Below the pieces are notes generated by a model, which saw only the letters and a list, made by a program, of their open reading frames with translations, had not been told where the DNA came from and made no database searches. A stretch of DNA of 64,000 nt from Bimastos eiseni (Eukaryota; Annelida; Clitellata; Crassiclitellata; Lumbricidae): NCBI GenBank assembly GCA_959347315.1, contig OY365809.1:8212790-8276789 (forward strand). The letters run 5' to 3'. Position 1 is the stretch's first letter. Each line of letters opens with the position of its first letter. Shown one piece after another: positions 1 to 9,854 of the stretch. The position numbers and the translations under genes were made by a program.

Positions 1-67
1 CCTCGGGTTGATAAAACTAATCTCCGGAGAGAGACAGGTGGTTTTCTGGAACGACTCATTATTACGA

Positions 68-116
68 CTTAATATTATTATTATTAATAATAATATTATT
101 ATTATTAACATGTCTT

Positions 117-148
<32 letters not shown>

Positions 149-150
149 GT
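68..150. repeat. TTA/TAA trinucleotide repeat
   Basis: Two AT-only trinucleotide blocks (about 71-108 and 119-149) lie beside the retroelement fragment at 180-647. The first is a near-perfect inverted pair of TTA and TAA runs that could fold back on itself. Confidence 0.9.
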
Positions 151-179
151 ATTATGCTGTTATCGCCTATGTGGGTGAG

Positions 180-647
180 CTAAGTGAGTGGTGGCAATGT
201 CCCGAAGAGGCAGACTGCGTTCCCACGCTGAAGAACAACTGAGATACGTTGGAACAGAAATGACGTCTCCATTGGATCGTGGGTTGCAGCACTCGTTCGA
301 CTACCTAACTCTGAGATGAACTGCAGTCCTTCACAGCTCCAAGCGCCGCCGGATTCCAAGGAGAGGGCTACGAAGTCGTGGGTGTTGGTTATGGTGGAAT
401 ACTTGGCCCTCTTCGTCTTAGCTGCGGGTTCGGCTGCTTCGCCAGCTCTGATAGATGTGTCGACAAGATGTGACTTGGCGTAGGTCTCGGGCACTGTCAC
501 ATCCCATGCCAGACATCGACCACGTGTCCAAGGAATGAGCGTGACGCCGTCCGGTCGCTTTCCATCTTCTCTTACCAAGCCGAGAGGTTCCTTTTGCGCT
601 GGAATCTTCGCTCTGCCAAGAGCTCTCCAGATGACATCGTTCAACAT
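180..647 (-). mobile_element. Non-LTR retroelement fragment, endonuclease-like C-terminal domain
   Basis: An intact 155-codon reading frame whose product matches the C-terminal region often found in animal retroelement proteins. The diagnostic stretches are KRPDGVTLIPW, RCLAWDVTV, a closing FLFQRISVVLQRGNAV and the LGLVREDGKRPDG lead-in. The RPD followed by a D-x-T block after about 14 residues resembles the PD-(D/E)XK restriction-like endonuclease of R2/CRE-type non-LTR elements. Family assignment is from memory of the motif pattern. No reverse transcriptase domain precedes it here, so this is a truncated copy. The frame opens at the ATG at 647 and stops at 180. It sits in the intron of the SLC25 gene that ends at 1326, in antisense orientation. 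The open frame suggests a fairly young insertion or only a short time under decay. Confidence 0.6.
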
Positions 648-692
648 GCTATGTCGTTGATGTTTTTTATTATTATTACCTTTTTTATGATT

Positions 693-772
693 ACCTTTAA
701 GTACATGTAATGTAGTGCGAATGACCTCATTTACTTACGCTAACTTACCTTTCTTCACCTCACCCTGCCTTA
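693..772. repeat. 80-bp dispersed direct repeat, copy 1
   Basis: The segment from ACCTTTAAGTACATGTAATG to CCTCACCCTGCCTTA is repeated essentially without change at 2813-2893. Sequences on either side differ. It carries no convincing coding frame. Confidence 0.85.
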
Positions 773-1010
773 GTAAAATAAATTTTATATATTATACCCG
801 AAGTGGTTCTGATCCATGTGGTGATGAAAAAAATTGTCCGGAGACAGTAACAAATGGGTTCTTTGGATTGGTTACGTCTCCTCCAGTTCTTAATTTGCGT
901 CGATTTGTAAAGCGCAACGTAATGTAACCAGAAACTTGTTATACGATGACATCAGCAATTACCATTAACGATGTTGGCGATCAAATATTTTGTTGTTGTC
1001 GTTCGCCCAG

Positions 1011-1326
1011 TTACACTGACTCTGGTGGAGTGATGGCCAGTCTGTTGGCCGGTGGCTTTGCAGGAGTGGCCGCCTGGTCGACCTGCATGCCCTTCGACGT
1101 CATCAAGAGCAACCTGCAGAGTGACCTAGAGCGTACGAAGTACCGAGGCATCGTCGACTGCGCCACTCAAATCTATCGTCATCATGGCTTTCGAAGATTC
1201 TTCGCTGGACTTCCGGTGGTCTGCCTCAGAGCCTTTCCCACCAACGCAGTCATCTTTCTAGTCTATTCGAAGACTCTGGCCTATCTGAACGGACTGACTT
1301 CCACTGCAGTTGCTGCTAATAATTAG
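1011..1326 (+). CDS. Mitochondrial carrier (SLC25) family, terminal exon
   Basis: This exon encodes the third and last repeat of a mitochondrial solute carrier, an inner-membrane transporter with six helices in three repeats. The signature PFDVIK (family pattern Px[D/E]xx[K/R]) follows a helix rich in small residues (LLAGGFAGVAAW). KYRGIVDC, a GFRRFFAGL segment and RAFPTNAVIFLVY follow in the usual order, and the frame stops at 1324-1326. A pyrimidine-leaning tract ending in CCCAG at 1010 is the likely acceptor, leaving phase 2. Earlier repeats must lie left of the window. The loop and RAFPTNA motif are closest to the SLC25A20/A29/A45/A47/A48 branch. Substrate cannot be told. An ORF extends upstream to 946, but that part looks intronic. 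Confidence 0.85.
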
Positions 1327-1472
1327 CCTGCCTTAAGATACTCTGTGACGTCATTTGCCATTTTATATGAGACACTTCATGCAGACGCATGTTTGGTTCG
1401 AAGTGTATTCAGTGCAAGTGGAGCAGACGACAGGACGCTGGCGCCACCATGCGAATCATAAGAGAACTAAAC

Positions 1473-1478
1473 AATAAA
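1473..1478 (+). terminator. Poly(A) signal AATAAA of the SLC25 gene
   Basis: A canonical AATAAA lies about 150 bases after the carrier stop codon, giving a short 3' UTR with cleavage probably near 1490-1500. Confidence 0.7.
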
Positions 1479-1518
1479 ATATAATGAGAAGGCGGAACAG
1501 AGGACCGCTGGTATATGG

Positions 1519-1566
1519 ATACCGGTAGAGATAGAGTTAGAGATACCGGTAGAGATAGAGTTAGAG
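1519..1566. repeat. 24-bp tandem duplication
   Basis: Two adjacent exact copies of a 24-bp unit beginning ATACCGGTAGAGATAG, followed by a purine-rich degenerate tail to about 1700. Confidence 0.8.
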
Positions 1567-1779
1567 ATATAGGAATAGAATGTGATAGAGGTTGATGTTG
1601 AGGTAGAGATTGAAAAAGGGATAAGATTGTACAGAAGGATAATTAGAAAGCGAATGATATAGAGGTAGAGGAAGAAAAAATTTGAACGGAGAGATAAATG
1701 AAGGCAGGCAGAGACAGAGACTGATGATAATGTTGAAAAGATGTCGCAAAACGACGCACATAAAGGAAGTGATTGAGAT

Positions 1780-2210
1780 ATAAAATATCAATTAACCATA
1801 TGGTCCAACCACTTCGTTCAATCCGCTTCTCTTCCGCCCTAACACTGCTCCGCCCTTCTATCTCCTCATCACTAAAATCTGGAAATCGCTCCAGGACCAT
1901 AGCAGTTCCGTTTCTTTGGAACAAACTATTGCCAGCATTACAACAAATATCTGATCCATTCCACGGATTCACCAAAATCTCACCTCTTCCTATCTAATCC
2001 ACATGCAGGTCTTTCACTCAAAACTGAAAACATTGTTTTTTCACAAATATTATCTGAAATTCAGTCTCTTCCCACTATATACGGACCCCCTCTCCCTCGT
2101 TGTTTCAACTCTTAGCCCATCTGACTGTCTGACCTACATTGACATACATTGTAGAATCTTTCTCGTTAATGTAGGCCTGCTGTCTTACTTTTCAACATCA
2201 TCATGACAAA
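1780..2210 (+). mobile_element. Degenerate non-LTR retrotransposon 3' end
   Basis: Two overlapping frames together resemble the tail that follows the reverse transcriptase of CR1/L2/Jockey-like elements. NRSRTIAVPFLWNKLLPAL corresponds to the family pattern aFsvaaPxLWNsLP. Downstream, in a shifted frame, FHSKLKTLFFHKYYL corresponds to FKskLKTyLF. A frameshift and a stop at about 1995-2005 separate them, so the copy is dead. It lies just after the SLC25 3' end. Confidence 0.5.
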
Positions 2211-2812
2211 ACGCTACTGATATGCGTGCAACAGTATGTTTCATCGTCTGCCTGCCCAACTTTCTGGAGTTTAAGCCTCTGCCTATCTATTTTGCTTCGG
2301 CTTAGCCCCTGTGAATAAGCTGGTTCCCGTGTCTTCGTTATTGTGGGCGCTGTGAAAATTTAGAATATACGAATGCAACGTGAACGAAAAGTTCACATTT
2401 CGCCATCTGCTTTAGGCTATTTTATTGCGTTCTAAACAGTTTCTACAAAATAAATGCAAGCCATAACTTCATGGTAGCCAGAGGATTTCTAATTAATGAA
2501 TTGTCTTACTTTTCAGCATCGTCATATTAAAACCTTGCCATTAAGTCTACGTACAATGTAGGCCCAGAAATTAATGGTAGAAATAATATCATTGTTATAT
2601 TCAATTTTGCGACGTCTTCTTCGCCCCTTATTAATGCTGATTTGAAGGGATATCTTGGATGAATAATGATACTGTTTGTATATGCAGTAATGCACCCTCA
2701 AAAATTATTCATTAACGAAATTGAATAATTGGTCCAGAGGGAGGCAATTAAAGTAGTTCATTTCGACAAATTTACGACGAGGTCTCGTAAACTTATGGTC
2801 TACGTGTCTTTG
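2210..2812. other. No gene seen, AT-rich intergenic DNA
   Basis: No exon, RNA gene or convincing element was recognised. The stretch lies between the LINE remnant and the second copy of the 80-bp repeat. It contains a GTGGGCGCTGTGAAAATT sequence near 2343 that resembles the 3' end motif of local LINE copies. Confidence 0.4.
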
Positions 2813-2893
2813 TACCTTTAAGTACATGTAATGTAGTGCGAATGACCTCATTTACTTACGCTAACTTACCTTTCTTCACCTCACCCTGCCTTA
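2813..2893. repeat. 80-bp dispersed direct repeat, copy 2
   Basis: Second copy of the segment at 693-772, in the same orientation, running straight into a degenerate ACTTACC-rich array. Confidence 0.85.
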
Positions 2894-3120
2894 ACATAAT
2901 CTAAACTGGACTTACCATAGGCCTACTTTCCGTACCTTACTGTGACTTAACTTACCTTGAAATTGGATTCACTTAACCTTTCAATGTATTTTTTACTTGA
3001 CTTACCTTTACACGTCTTACCTAACCATGACGCACTTACCACGGCTTACCTTGCTACAACTTGCTTTACCACGACTTCCTTTACTAAGACTTACCTTAGC
3101 ATGATTTACCTTTACTTATC
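2894..3120. repeat. Degenerate tandem array based on ACTTACCTT
   Basis: CTTACC or a one-base variant recurs about every 10-20 bases (for example near 2910, 2950, 3000, 3050 and 3090), each followed by T-rich spacer. The 80-bp repeat just before it contains the same ACTTACGCTAACTTACC phrase, so both may derive from one satellite. Confidence 0.55.
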
Positions 3121-4200
3121 TTTGACAGCGTCATATGGTTATGCAAATATCAATTTACTGTAGAGGTTGAAATCTGACTTCAAATGAATCATATTAACAG
3201 TTAAGCTGACATTGCATCAATACAGACTTTTCACAACAGCACGAAACAGTAACTACTTTCTGCGTTAATGACCCTAAATGCACTTGCCAGTCAATGGGCG
3301 GATCAACAAGTGGTTGTTGCTCGCAGATTAATTTCCGACGCAGTCTGGCGATTAATGCTTGCAGCTCAGATAAAAGTTTTATGCCATCGCAATAAAGATT
3401 TTCCACCGTCACATTCATCAACTGATGCCATAAACTGCTGTGTAATTAGAAACGGTGGTACATGCGGCTCTTTGTAGCGGATCATTGCAGATAGGATTAC
3501 TTGAAGTAAGCCCTACAAGTAATCAATTATTTGAGCTGCGTTCGATTGGTCGTGTTCCATTGACTGGTTGATTATGTTGACTTTAACATCATGTAGATTA
3601 GCGCAGAGTTGGTAATCTGAAAGGGGCGCTATAGAAATATTTGTAATAATAATACTGACAACAAATATACTAATTATAATGACAACACAACATTACATGT
3701 TGTTATGCGCCTGGTCGACCTTTTAGGTCTTTCATTCTGCCTATGGATAGCTAGGCCTACATGTTCATGTATACTAGATTCGAATTCAAGGTCTACTTAT
3801 ACAACTGATAAGGAATCGATAAGAATAGATATTATCGGTCGATTATGGAAACATAAGTAAACTGTAAACCTTCTTCGCGTAGCCTATCTTCAGCTGGTTC
3901 ATCAATCATCACTGAAATATTCAACGATAGCCATATTCCTCAAAGCAAAACCTCAAAAGAGTTATTGTAAGAGGATTATTTATTCAAACGAATCTGTCGC
4001 TGAGTAGTTTCCTCCAATAAACTGATAAACGCAATTTCAGGATCACGATCAAGGATATTTTATCTGGGTTGATAGCTCTCTTGTCATGACGCTGTGAATT
4101 ACTTACTATTGGACTGGCGTATGCAGAGGTCACGTGGCAGTCATGTGACTTTGCAGTTTGTGTAACGCTTTCAAGAATCGATGATAGACGAATGGCGAAT
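3121..4200. other. No gene seen, intergenic
   Basis: Only short overlapping chance frames occur on both strands (about 3194-3477). No splice-compatible conserved domain was recognised. Confidence 0.4.
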
Positions 4201-4565
4201 GAATTACATTTAAGTTAGACAGGGCCGTCCAGATAAAGGGGGTCCGGAGGGAAATGCCTCCAATTTCAGGTAGGGGGCATTTTATGGGTCTTATGGGGAA
4301 ATATCTTGCCTTCCTGGTACTTTGGACCAAAGGATTTGCCTCCATCACACAGAGGGATTGACGTCCCTGAGGTCAGATGTACTTCTGACCTGACGGAGCG
4401 ACGAGAGTCAGTGACCAAGTAAGCCTACGCAAGGGCGAAAGTACCACTGCCACTGGGCGTCTGTGCCTTGCGCTTCCGTGCTTAGTGCCAATTCGTGATA
4501 GTCCTAAGCCTGGCAGCAGGACGACGCCACTGGTCATTTTTATTACAAGTGTCGCTGAACTACTA

Positions 4566-4843
4566 AAACGCACGCACGCGCGCGAACGCACACACACACA
4601 CAAACACAAACTCACGCGCGCACACACAGTGTCACACTCATACAAACACCAAGCATGTTCTTCGTCAACTCCTACCTCCACTACCAAATTCATCGATTAG
4701 AACCTAGATTCCACAACCCTGTTCTTCACCCAAGACGACTCTCAATTTATCCCCAGATCAATATATAAAAACATTTACTGGTTAGTTATTAAATCCAGAT
4801 ACTTTTACTCATCACTGTCACATGTCATGTCATGTCATGTCAT
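4566..4843. repeat. CA/CGCA microsatellite and ATGTC pentamer run
   Basis: CACG/CACA repeats occupy about 4569-4630, and four to five ATGTC pentamers lie at 4824-4843. The pentamer run sits inside the LINE 3' end copy described at 4640-5012. Confidence 0.8.
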
Positions 4844-5012
4844 ATCGTCCTCGTCGCTTCGCGACGGTTGACTACATGCATGGGAAAGTGATGTCCAATG
4901 CTTTCTGTCTCGTATGATGTTCATTGTGCCTTGTGCCTTTTACACCAGTTCATGTTAGCATTTCTGCGTGGTTGCCAGATTGGATTGAAGATTTCTAAAT
5001 AAACGAATATTA
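4640..5012 (+). mobile_element. LINE 3' end, family X copy A, with internal insertion
   Basis: The segment aligns by eye with 26235-26515. Shared blocks are the CATGTTCTTC stretch, the CCAAGACGACTCTCAA block against CCAGAGACCACTCTCAA, the tail CATGTTAGCATTTCTGCG, and the end TTCTAAATAAACGAATAT. In copy B these blocks follow reverse-transcriptase tail coding sequence. Copy A has about 110 extra bases (about 4825-4935, ATGTC repeats onward) that copy B lacks. Both end in AATAAACGAATAT, probably the true 3' end. Confidence 0.6.
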
Positions 5013-5055
5013 TAGATGTAGCAAAGATCAACAGTATAGGCAGGCTGCTTCAGAC

Positions 5056-5181
5056 ATCTACCCCCATCCATTCATCCATCCATTCATCCATCCGTCCCAT
5101 CCATCCATCCCATCCATCCATCCATTCATCCGTCCATCCCATCCATCCCATCTATTCCATCCATCCATTCATCCATCCATT
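5056..5181. repeat. CATC tetranucleotide repeat
   Basis: Imperfect CCATCCATTCATC repeats with occasional CCGT interruptions. Confidence 0.9.
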
Positions 5182-5423
5182 GGCTTCATTCTACTTCAGC
5201 GAAGTCCGCTTGTAACCAGCATCACAGCAACTCAGGTCCGAAGAGTCGAATTTTTTGGGGCAATGTCATTACAAATCCAGAATCAGGTGGATTAAATTGG
5301 AGTGAGATCCGGAGGATCCCGGAAAACATTGAAGCCGGTGATTATTCAGCCGAAGATATCGGTAGCATTGTTTGTGATTGATTAATTTACGTTCAAACAC
5401 GATCCTATCAAAATGAACCCATC

Positions 5424-5690
5424 GTGGTAGCGGTGGTCGATGCTGCTGCTGCTCGTGACAGTGGTGGTATGGGTGGTGGCGGTGGTATGGGTGGTGGCGG
5501 TGGTATTGGTGGTGGTGGTATGGGTGGTGGTGGTGGTATGTGTGGTGGTGATGGTATGGGTGGTGGTGGTGGTATGGGTGGTGGTGGTAGAGGTGGGGGT
5601 GGTGGTATGGGTGGTGGTGGTAGAGGTGGGGGTGGTGGTGGTGGTATGAGTATGGGTGGTGTTGGTGATAGTAGGGATGGGGTGGTGGTG
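5424..5690. repeat. GGT-rich minisatellite
   Basis: Tandem GGTGGTGGTATG-type units (12-21 bp). The period is a multiple of three, so long Gly/Met, Val or His/Pro frames are open on both strands. These are composition artefacts, not genes. Confidence 0.9.
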
Positions 5691-5799
5691 GTTGTAAGTG
5701 GATATCGATCTGATCGAAGTGCTTCGCTGTGTTTGCAGGTATCGGTCGAGAGGATCCAAAGAAAGCCGAATTCTTCAGAACGCATGCAACGGTGCCGTT

Positions 5800-6900
5800 A
5801 ATCATTGTCGGTTATTTTCAATTATTCGAATCGAGAAATCCACAAAAGCGATATTTCCAATCACACGAATGAATTGACCAATCGATCCAAAGACCATCGA
5901 GATGTTGATTGACAGACAATCAGTTCTGTTATCGGTTATGCCACACAGTCATTTATTTGGCGCCATTTCAGACTCCTTCGTTCAGTTCGATACGATGAAC
6001 TGCTAACATACTCTTCTACACTTCTATGACGACCTGCATTACTTTACCAGTCGCTTTTAGTTCATGCATTTGTTTCCCAGTCATTTTGGTACATGATAGT
6101 CGTTAGAAGCGTTTCTGATTTCAAAGAACAAAGCTTATTGATTGGAAACGTTGTCAATACGTTTCATTGTGATAACCATCATTATCAGCTTCACCGACGT
6201 AATCATCATTATCATCGTCGTCATCATCAAGCAACTAAGTAAGTGTGCGTAAACTTCAGCATCGTGAGACACTATAGCTGTGTGAAATTAATTTAGGAAA
6301 GCTCCATAGAGCGCTATAGAAAATAAACCAGTATAAGAAAAACGATAAGTAAACGATGACAACGTTATCATCCAAGACAGACAAAGACAAATCAGAACGT
6401 TTCTTTTATTCAGCAGATAGAATGCAAAACAATAAGACGGTTATGGTCCTCGAAAGTCGTTGAATTGTGCTTACTAACTGCAAACATGAAACCTGTGGGC
6501 AGCTATTATAGGAGCCTATAGGCCTACTGTAGGCCTATACGCGCTATAACTTGAAGTACATTGTATACCCTTTCTACTTAGGACGAGTTTCCCCGTGAAC
6601 CCAACGCCTGGGGTGGGCGATAGACAACGGACTCGACATCGGGAATTACTCATAAGTGATCTAACAGAAATAGGTATATTCAGGCGTTGCTCATTTATGA
6701 AGCGCCTCTACATGTAAGAATCAGCGCCATAAGAAGCGAGGATCTAATTAAAGAGTCTGTCATATTAACCGCAGCACAACATCAATAGTCCCATCAGACA
6801 CTGTTCTCATCTCAAGTAAGTAAGCAGGTACTTGCTGACACATAACACGCCCATAAAAAGTAAACCATCGCTCAACAGTAGTATATCCAGTGACGTCAAC
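5800..6900. other. No gene seen
   Basis: Unique-looking AT-rich DNA with one TAGGCCTA-rich spot near 6517-6540. A CATTTATGAAGCGCCTCTACATG stretch near 6690 resembles the inverted 3' end motif of local LINEs. No exon was recognised. Confidence 0.4.
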
Positions 6901-6925
6901 CGGTAGGCTGGGGAGAAGGATGTCA

Positions 6926-7396
6926 CACAGCTGCCAGAAGTGGGGGTTTAATGCTTTTGGACGCAAACTGAGGTGTATTGGATTCCGGCAATATTATGAC
7001 AGCCTCCAATACGAAGAGTGATACAGATGACCAGAGTTGGGTCTGTTCTCCAAATCTAGGTGGGGTTGGGTTAAATGCCACCATGGCACCAAGCAACCAT
7101 GCCACTATAGGATCATGGCACCATAGCATCAGAACAACCGTCTTCAAACTCAGAACCCACTGACAAGCAATTGATAATGGGGCCACAATGCCACTTGCAC
7201 CGAAAACGAGCAGCCAAATTCCAGGCCACCAGACAACAACAATAAAGCACAGCATTCGCCGGCAAGAAGTCAATTGCTGCGTACGCACAAGGCCACCACT
7301 GCCACCCTTTAGAGGAACACGACGCATCGCTGTTTGCCACTTAAAGTCAAGGAGGTTCAGCGATAAAATAAATAGACCCAAGACCACGTAGGCCAA
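6926..7396 (-). CDS. Unrecognised hydrophobic ORF, possible membrane-protein exon or relic
   Basis: I do not recognise this 157-codon frame. It has three or four hydrophobic stretches: AYVVLGLFILSLNLL near residues 2-16, MLCFIVVVWWPGIWLLVFGA near 48-67, VVLMLWCHDPIVAWLLGAMV near 87-106, and a weaker VSLFVLEAVIIL near 125-136. A basic segment separates the first two, as in a loop between membrane helices, and a GPCR-like layout was considered. No family signature such as DRY or NPxxY is present. It lies downstream of Delta on the same strand. It may be an exon, a decayed copy, or chance. Confidence 0.2.
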
Positions 7397-7439
7397 GGCA
7401 TGGAAAGTACCTGGGCCTCCTCTGAGCCTCTGTGGAGGA

Positions 7440-8274
7440 ACCGTGCTTTATGACCTGCTGCCGGGAAGGGAAAACGCCCGTGCTCTTCCCGCGACTCTTC
7501 CCGTCTTATCCTTATCTTTCACAGGCGTGTACAACACGGGAAAGATACTCAGGAAAGCGGCAGAGCTAGACATCCCATTCGAGAGTCATATATTATGTAT
7601 TTGTGGTGGAGTTCGTTTGATTGACTGATCGATTGATTTCACTGTTTGATTAGATCGTATAGATGTACACAGTTCGCTAAACGACGCTTTGAGACGACCC
7701 TTCCCCACCCGACACGTGTCTGTCAACGGAAAGTCACGTGGTCTGTGCAAAACACTAGTTTCAAATCAAGTACTCGGTTACGGTTACGACTAGAACTGTT
7801 ACAGATTCGTCAGAGATTCAACAACGGACGGGTTTAAATAATAGCACAGTTTGTTTCAATGGGTTTAAGAGGGTGACTGCTAACACGGGACATTGCAAGT
7901 GACAATTGACCAGCAAATAATTAGGCATAAAACAGCATAAATCACAAAATTGCAGGTCTATCGGAATAACTTGAAAACATGTCATAAGTTAACACATTTC
8001 GTTCAGAAGTTGGTCCCTCGACTAAGCTGTACTTCTTCCTCTAATTTCATACGCATAGAAATAAGAAGTGAGTGGGAAGGACGAGAAGGAGGAATCAAGA
8101 ATGTTGAGAGCACATCACAGTAGTAGGCTTCGAATGCGAAGACCACCACCGAGTGGCAGATGACGTCGATTCGCTTCCTTCTCTTGGACTGCAGCTGCTT
8201 ATTCCATTTGATATCTCGCAGCCTCATCCTCCATGGACGAATTCCGTGACCCGGGATTTCATGGATCGATGGCT
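7440..8274. other. Downstream flank / probable 3' UTR side of Delta
   Basis: This is the region just past the proposed Delta stop on the minus strand. I see no canonical AATAAA on the minus strand between 7440 and 8274, so the 3' end was not placed. A TTGATTGACTGATCGATTGATT run at 7616-7638 resembles the 3' tail of the LINE copy at 47.6 kb. Confidence 0.3.
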
Positions 8275-8482
8275 CTAAACAAGAGTCGAATGCAAGACGT
8301 GATGCTGCTGAGACGGAGCAGGGCGTTCGTTGCCAGGCGACGTTGAACACGGCGTCCTGTAGACCGATTCCGTTGATGAGGATGATGCCACTGGGCCTTC
8401 TGCTGATGATGCTGATGCTGCTGCTCCTGCGACTGAGGTTATCGCATCGCAGTCGTTTATGTAGCGCCCGAAACTCGGTCTC
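8275..8482 (-). CDS. Delta: Delta exon 10: end of cytoplasmic tail with PDZ ligand (proposed)
   Basis: After acceptor ATATTTTTAG the frame continues exon 9 in the required phase (GG|G). It encodes about 68 residues rich in Ala and Ser (AGAAASASSAEGPVASSSS), then a C-terminus HVLHSTLV and stop. S-T-L-V fits a class I PDZ ligand (S/T-x-hydrophobic), the function served by ATEV in vertebrate Delta1/4. The polypyrimidine tract is modest. Phase fit and the PDZ-type end argue for it. Low sequence conservation means it could be coincidental. Confidence 0.5.
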
Positions 8483-8565
8483 CTAAAAATATCGACCGCA
8501 GAGTATGTCACATACCATCTGTTTACAGTCGTCGCAAAGCAACCTTGTCTAAATGTAGACAGATA

Positions 8566-8835
8566 TGCTGGTACCATTTACGCTGGTGCCATACACGCTG
8601 GTGCCATGTACGCTGGTGCCATGTACGCTGGTGCCATGTACGCTGGTGCCATACACGCTGGTGCCATGTACGCTGGTGCCATGTACGCTGGTGCCATGTA
8701 CGCTGGTGCCATACACGCTGGTGCCATGTACGCTGGTGCCATGTACGCTGGTGCCATGTACGCTGGTGCCATGTACGCTGGTGCCATACACGCTGCTGCC
8801 ATGTACGCTGGTGCCATGTACGCTGGTGCTATGCC
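8566..8835. repeat. 15-bp minisatellite with 60-bp higher-order pattern, Delta intron 9
   Basis: About 18 copies of CGCTGGTGCCATGTA. A variant ending in ATACA occurs at copies 2, 6, 10 and 15, giving a four-unit (60 bp) higher-order repeat. As 15 is a multiple of three, all six frames stay open. None is a gene. Confidence 0.97.
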
Positions 8836-9414
8836 GTGTTGTTCTGCGATTGGTCTTGCTGTGCTACTTATATCTGCAAATTTATGTTGCATAATTAGGT
8901 TGTTTTGCTTTTGCTGTGATATGTGTAGTGCTTATTGATAGTTATTTTCGTCCAACACGTGACCCAACAGTCGCGTGCATGAAGCCAGCGGCCGGCCTGA
9001 TATTAACTTGCATCCTCGAGCTGCCACATTTTTGCAATCAGTGCAAAATTGAAAATATAACCTATTGGCCTACAGCAGTCACTGGCCTACATGCATTGAC
9101 ATTCATTGGTAACTTGGCTAACCATTTGAAAATGTACCACACATGACATACTTACATGCAATCATTCTTTATGATTATTTCAAAAAAGGGTTCAATGCTG
9201 ATAACAATTTTCATTAAACAATGTTGTACACTGTTGTATACGGAATTTGTCGTCTAACGTTTGCTACATTGTGTTGTACCCGTTGTGCAGTATGTGGCCG
9301 TTGTATTGTTTTATTATAGTGTATATGTTGCATCATATCATGCCATGGAATGTGTTGTCGTTTCATATCATGATATCATGTGGTATGACAATCTCTCTAA
9401 TATATCCATTGTAT

Positions 9415-9475
9415 TCTTAAATTTATATAGCGCCTATCCCAGTGCACACCAATCAGAGTATGCTCACCTGAGTCA
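9415..9475 (-). repeat. LINE 3' end fragment, inverted
   Basis: TTTATATAGCGCCTATCCCA followed by ACCAATCAGAG is the reverse complement of the GGCGCTATATAAAT 3' end seen in several local LINE fragments (44.1, 47.6, 54.9 and 58.3 kb). Confidence 0.45.
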
Positions 9476-9591
9476 TGTCCATTTCAAACGTGAATATAAA
9501 ATGTGTGAAATCATCACCGACTTTATTATCTGACTATCATATATTGAAATTTACTTTACATAATAAATCATTATTACACTGTAATGAAAGC

Positions 9592-9735
9592 ACAAGACAT
9601 TTGTGAGAGAATGGCATCACAAAGAGAGACAGAAAGACAGAGAGAAAGAGAGTGAAAGAGAGCCATGTATAAATAAAGAGAATGAGTAACAGACAGACAG
9701 AGACAGGCAGACAGACAAACAGATAGCTTTCTGTT
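9592..9735. repeat. GA/GACA-rich repeat in Delta intron 9
   Basis: Purine-rich GAGAGACAGAAAGACAGAGA-type sequence with CAGACAGA tetramers. Confidence 0.85.
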
Positions 9736-9854
9736 TGACACACCAAAATCTCGCTCAATGTTCATGAAGCTCGTCTTGTCGCACAAGGTTCTCTGCATTC
9801 ATATTCTCATGTATACATATTTGATCTGATTCAGGTAAGTACATGTGCACTTAC

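Noticed and set aside
5269..5805. 178-codon His/Pro-rich minus frame and Gly-rich plus frames
   Set aside because: Caused by the GGT-rich minisatellite. No start context, domain or splice partner.
8545..8938. Overlapping 80-117 codon frames in all six phases
   Set aside because: All lie in the 15-bp tandem repeat. A period divisible by three without stop codons keeps every frame open.
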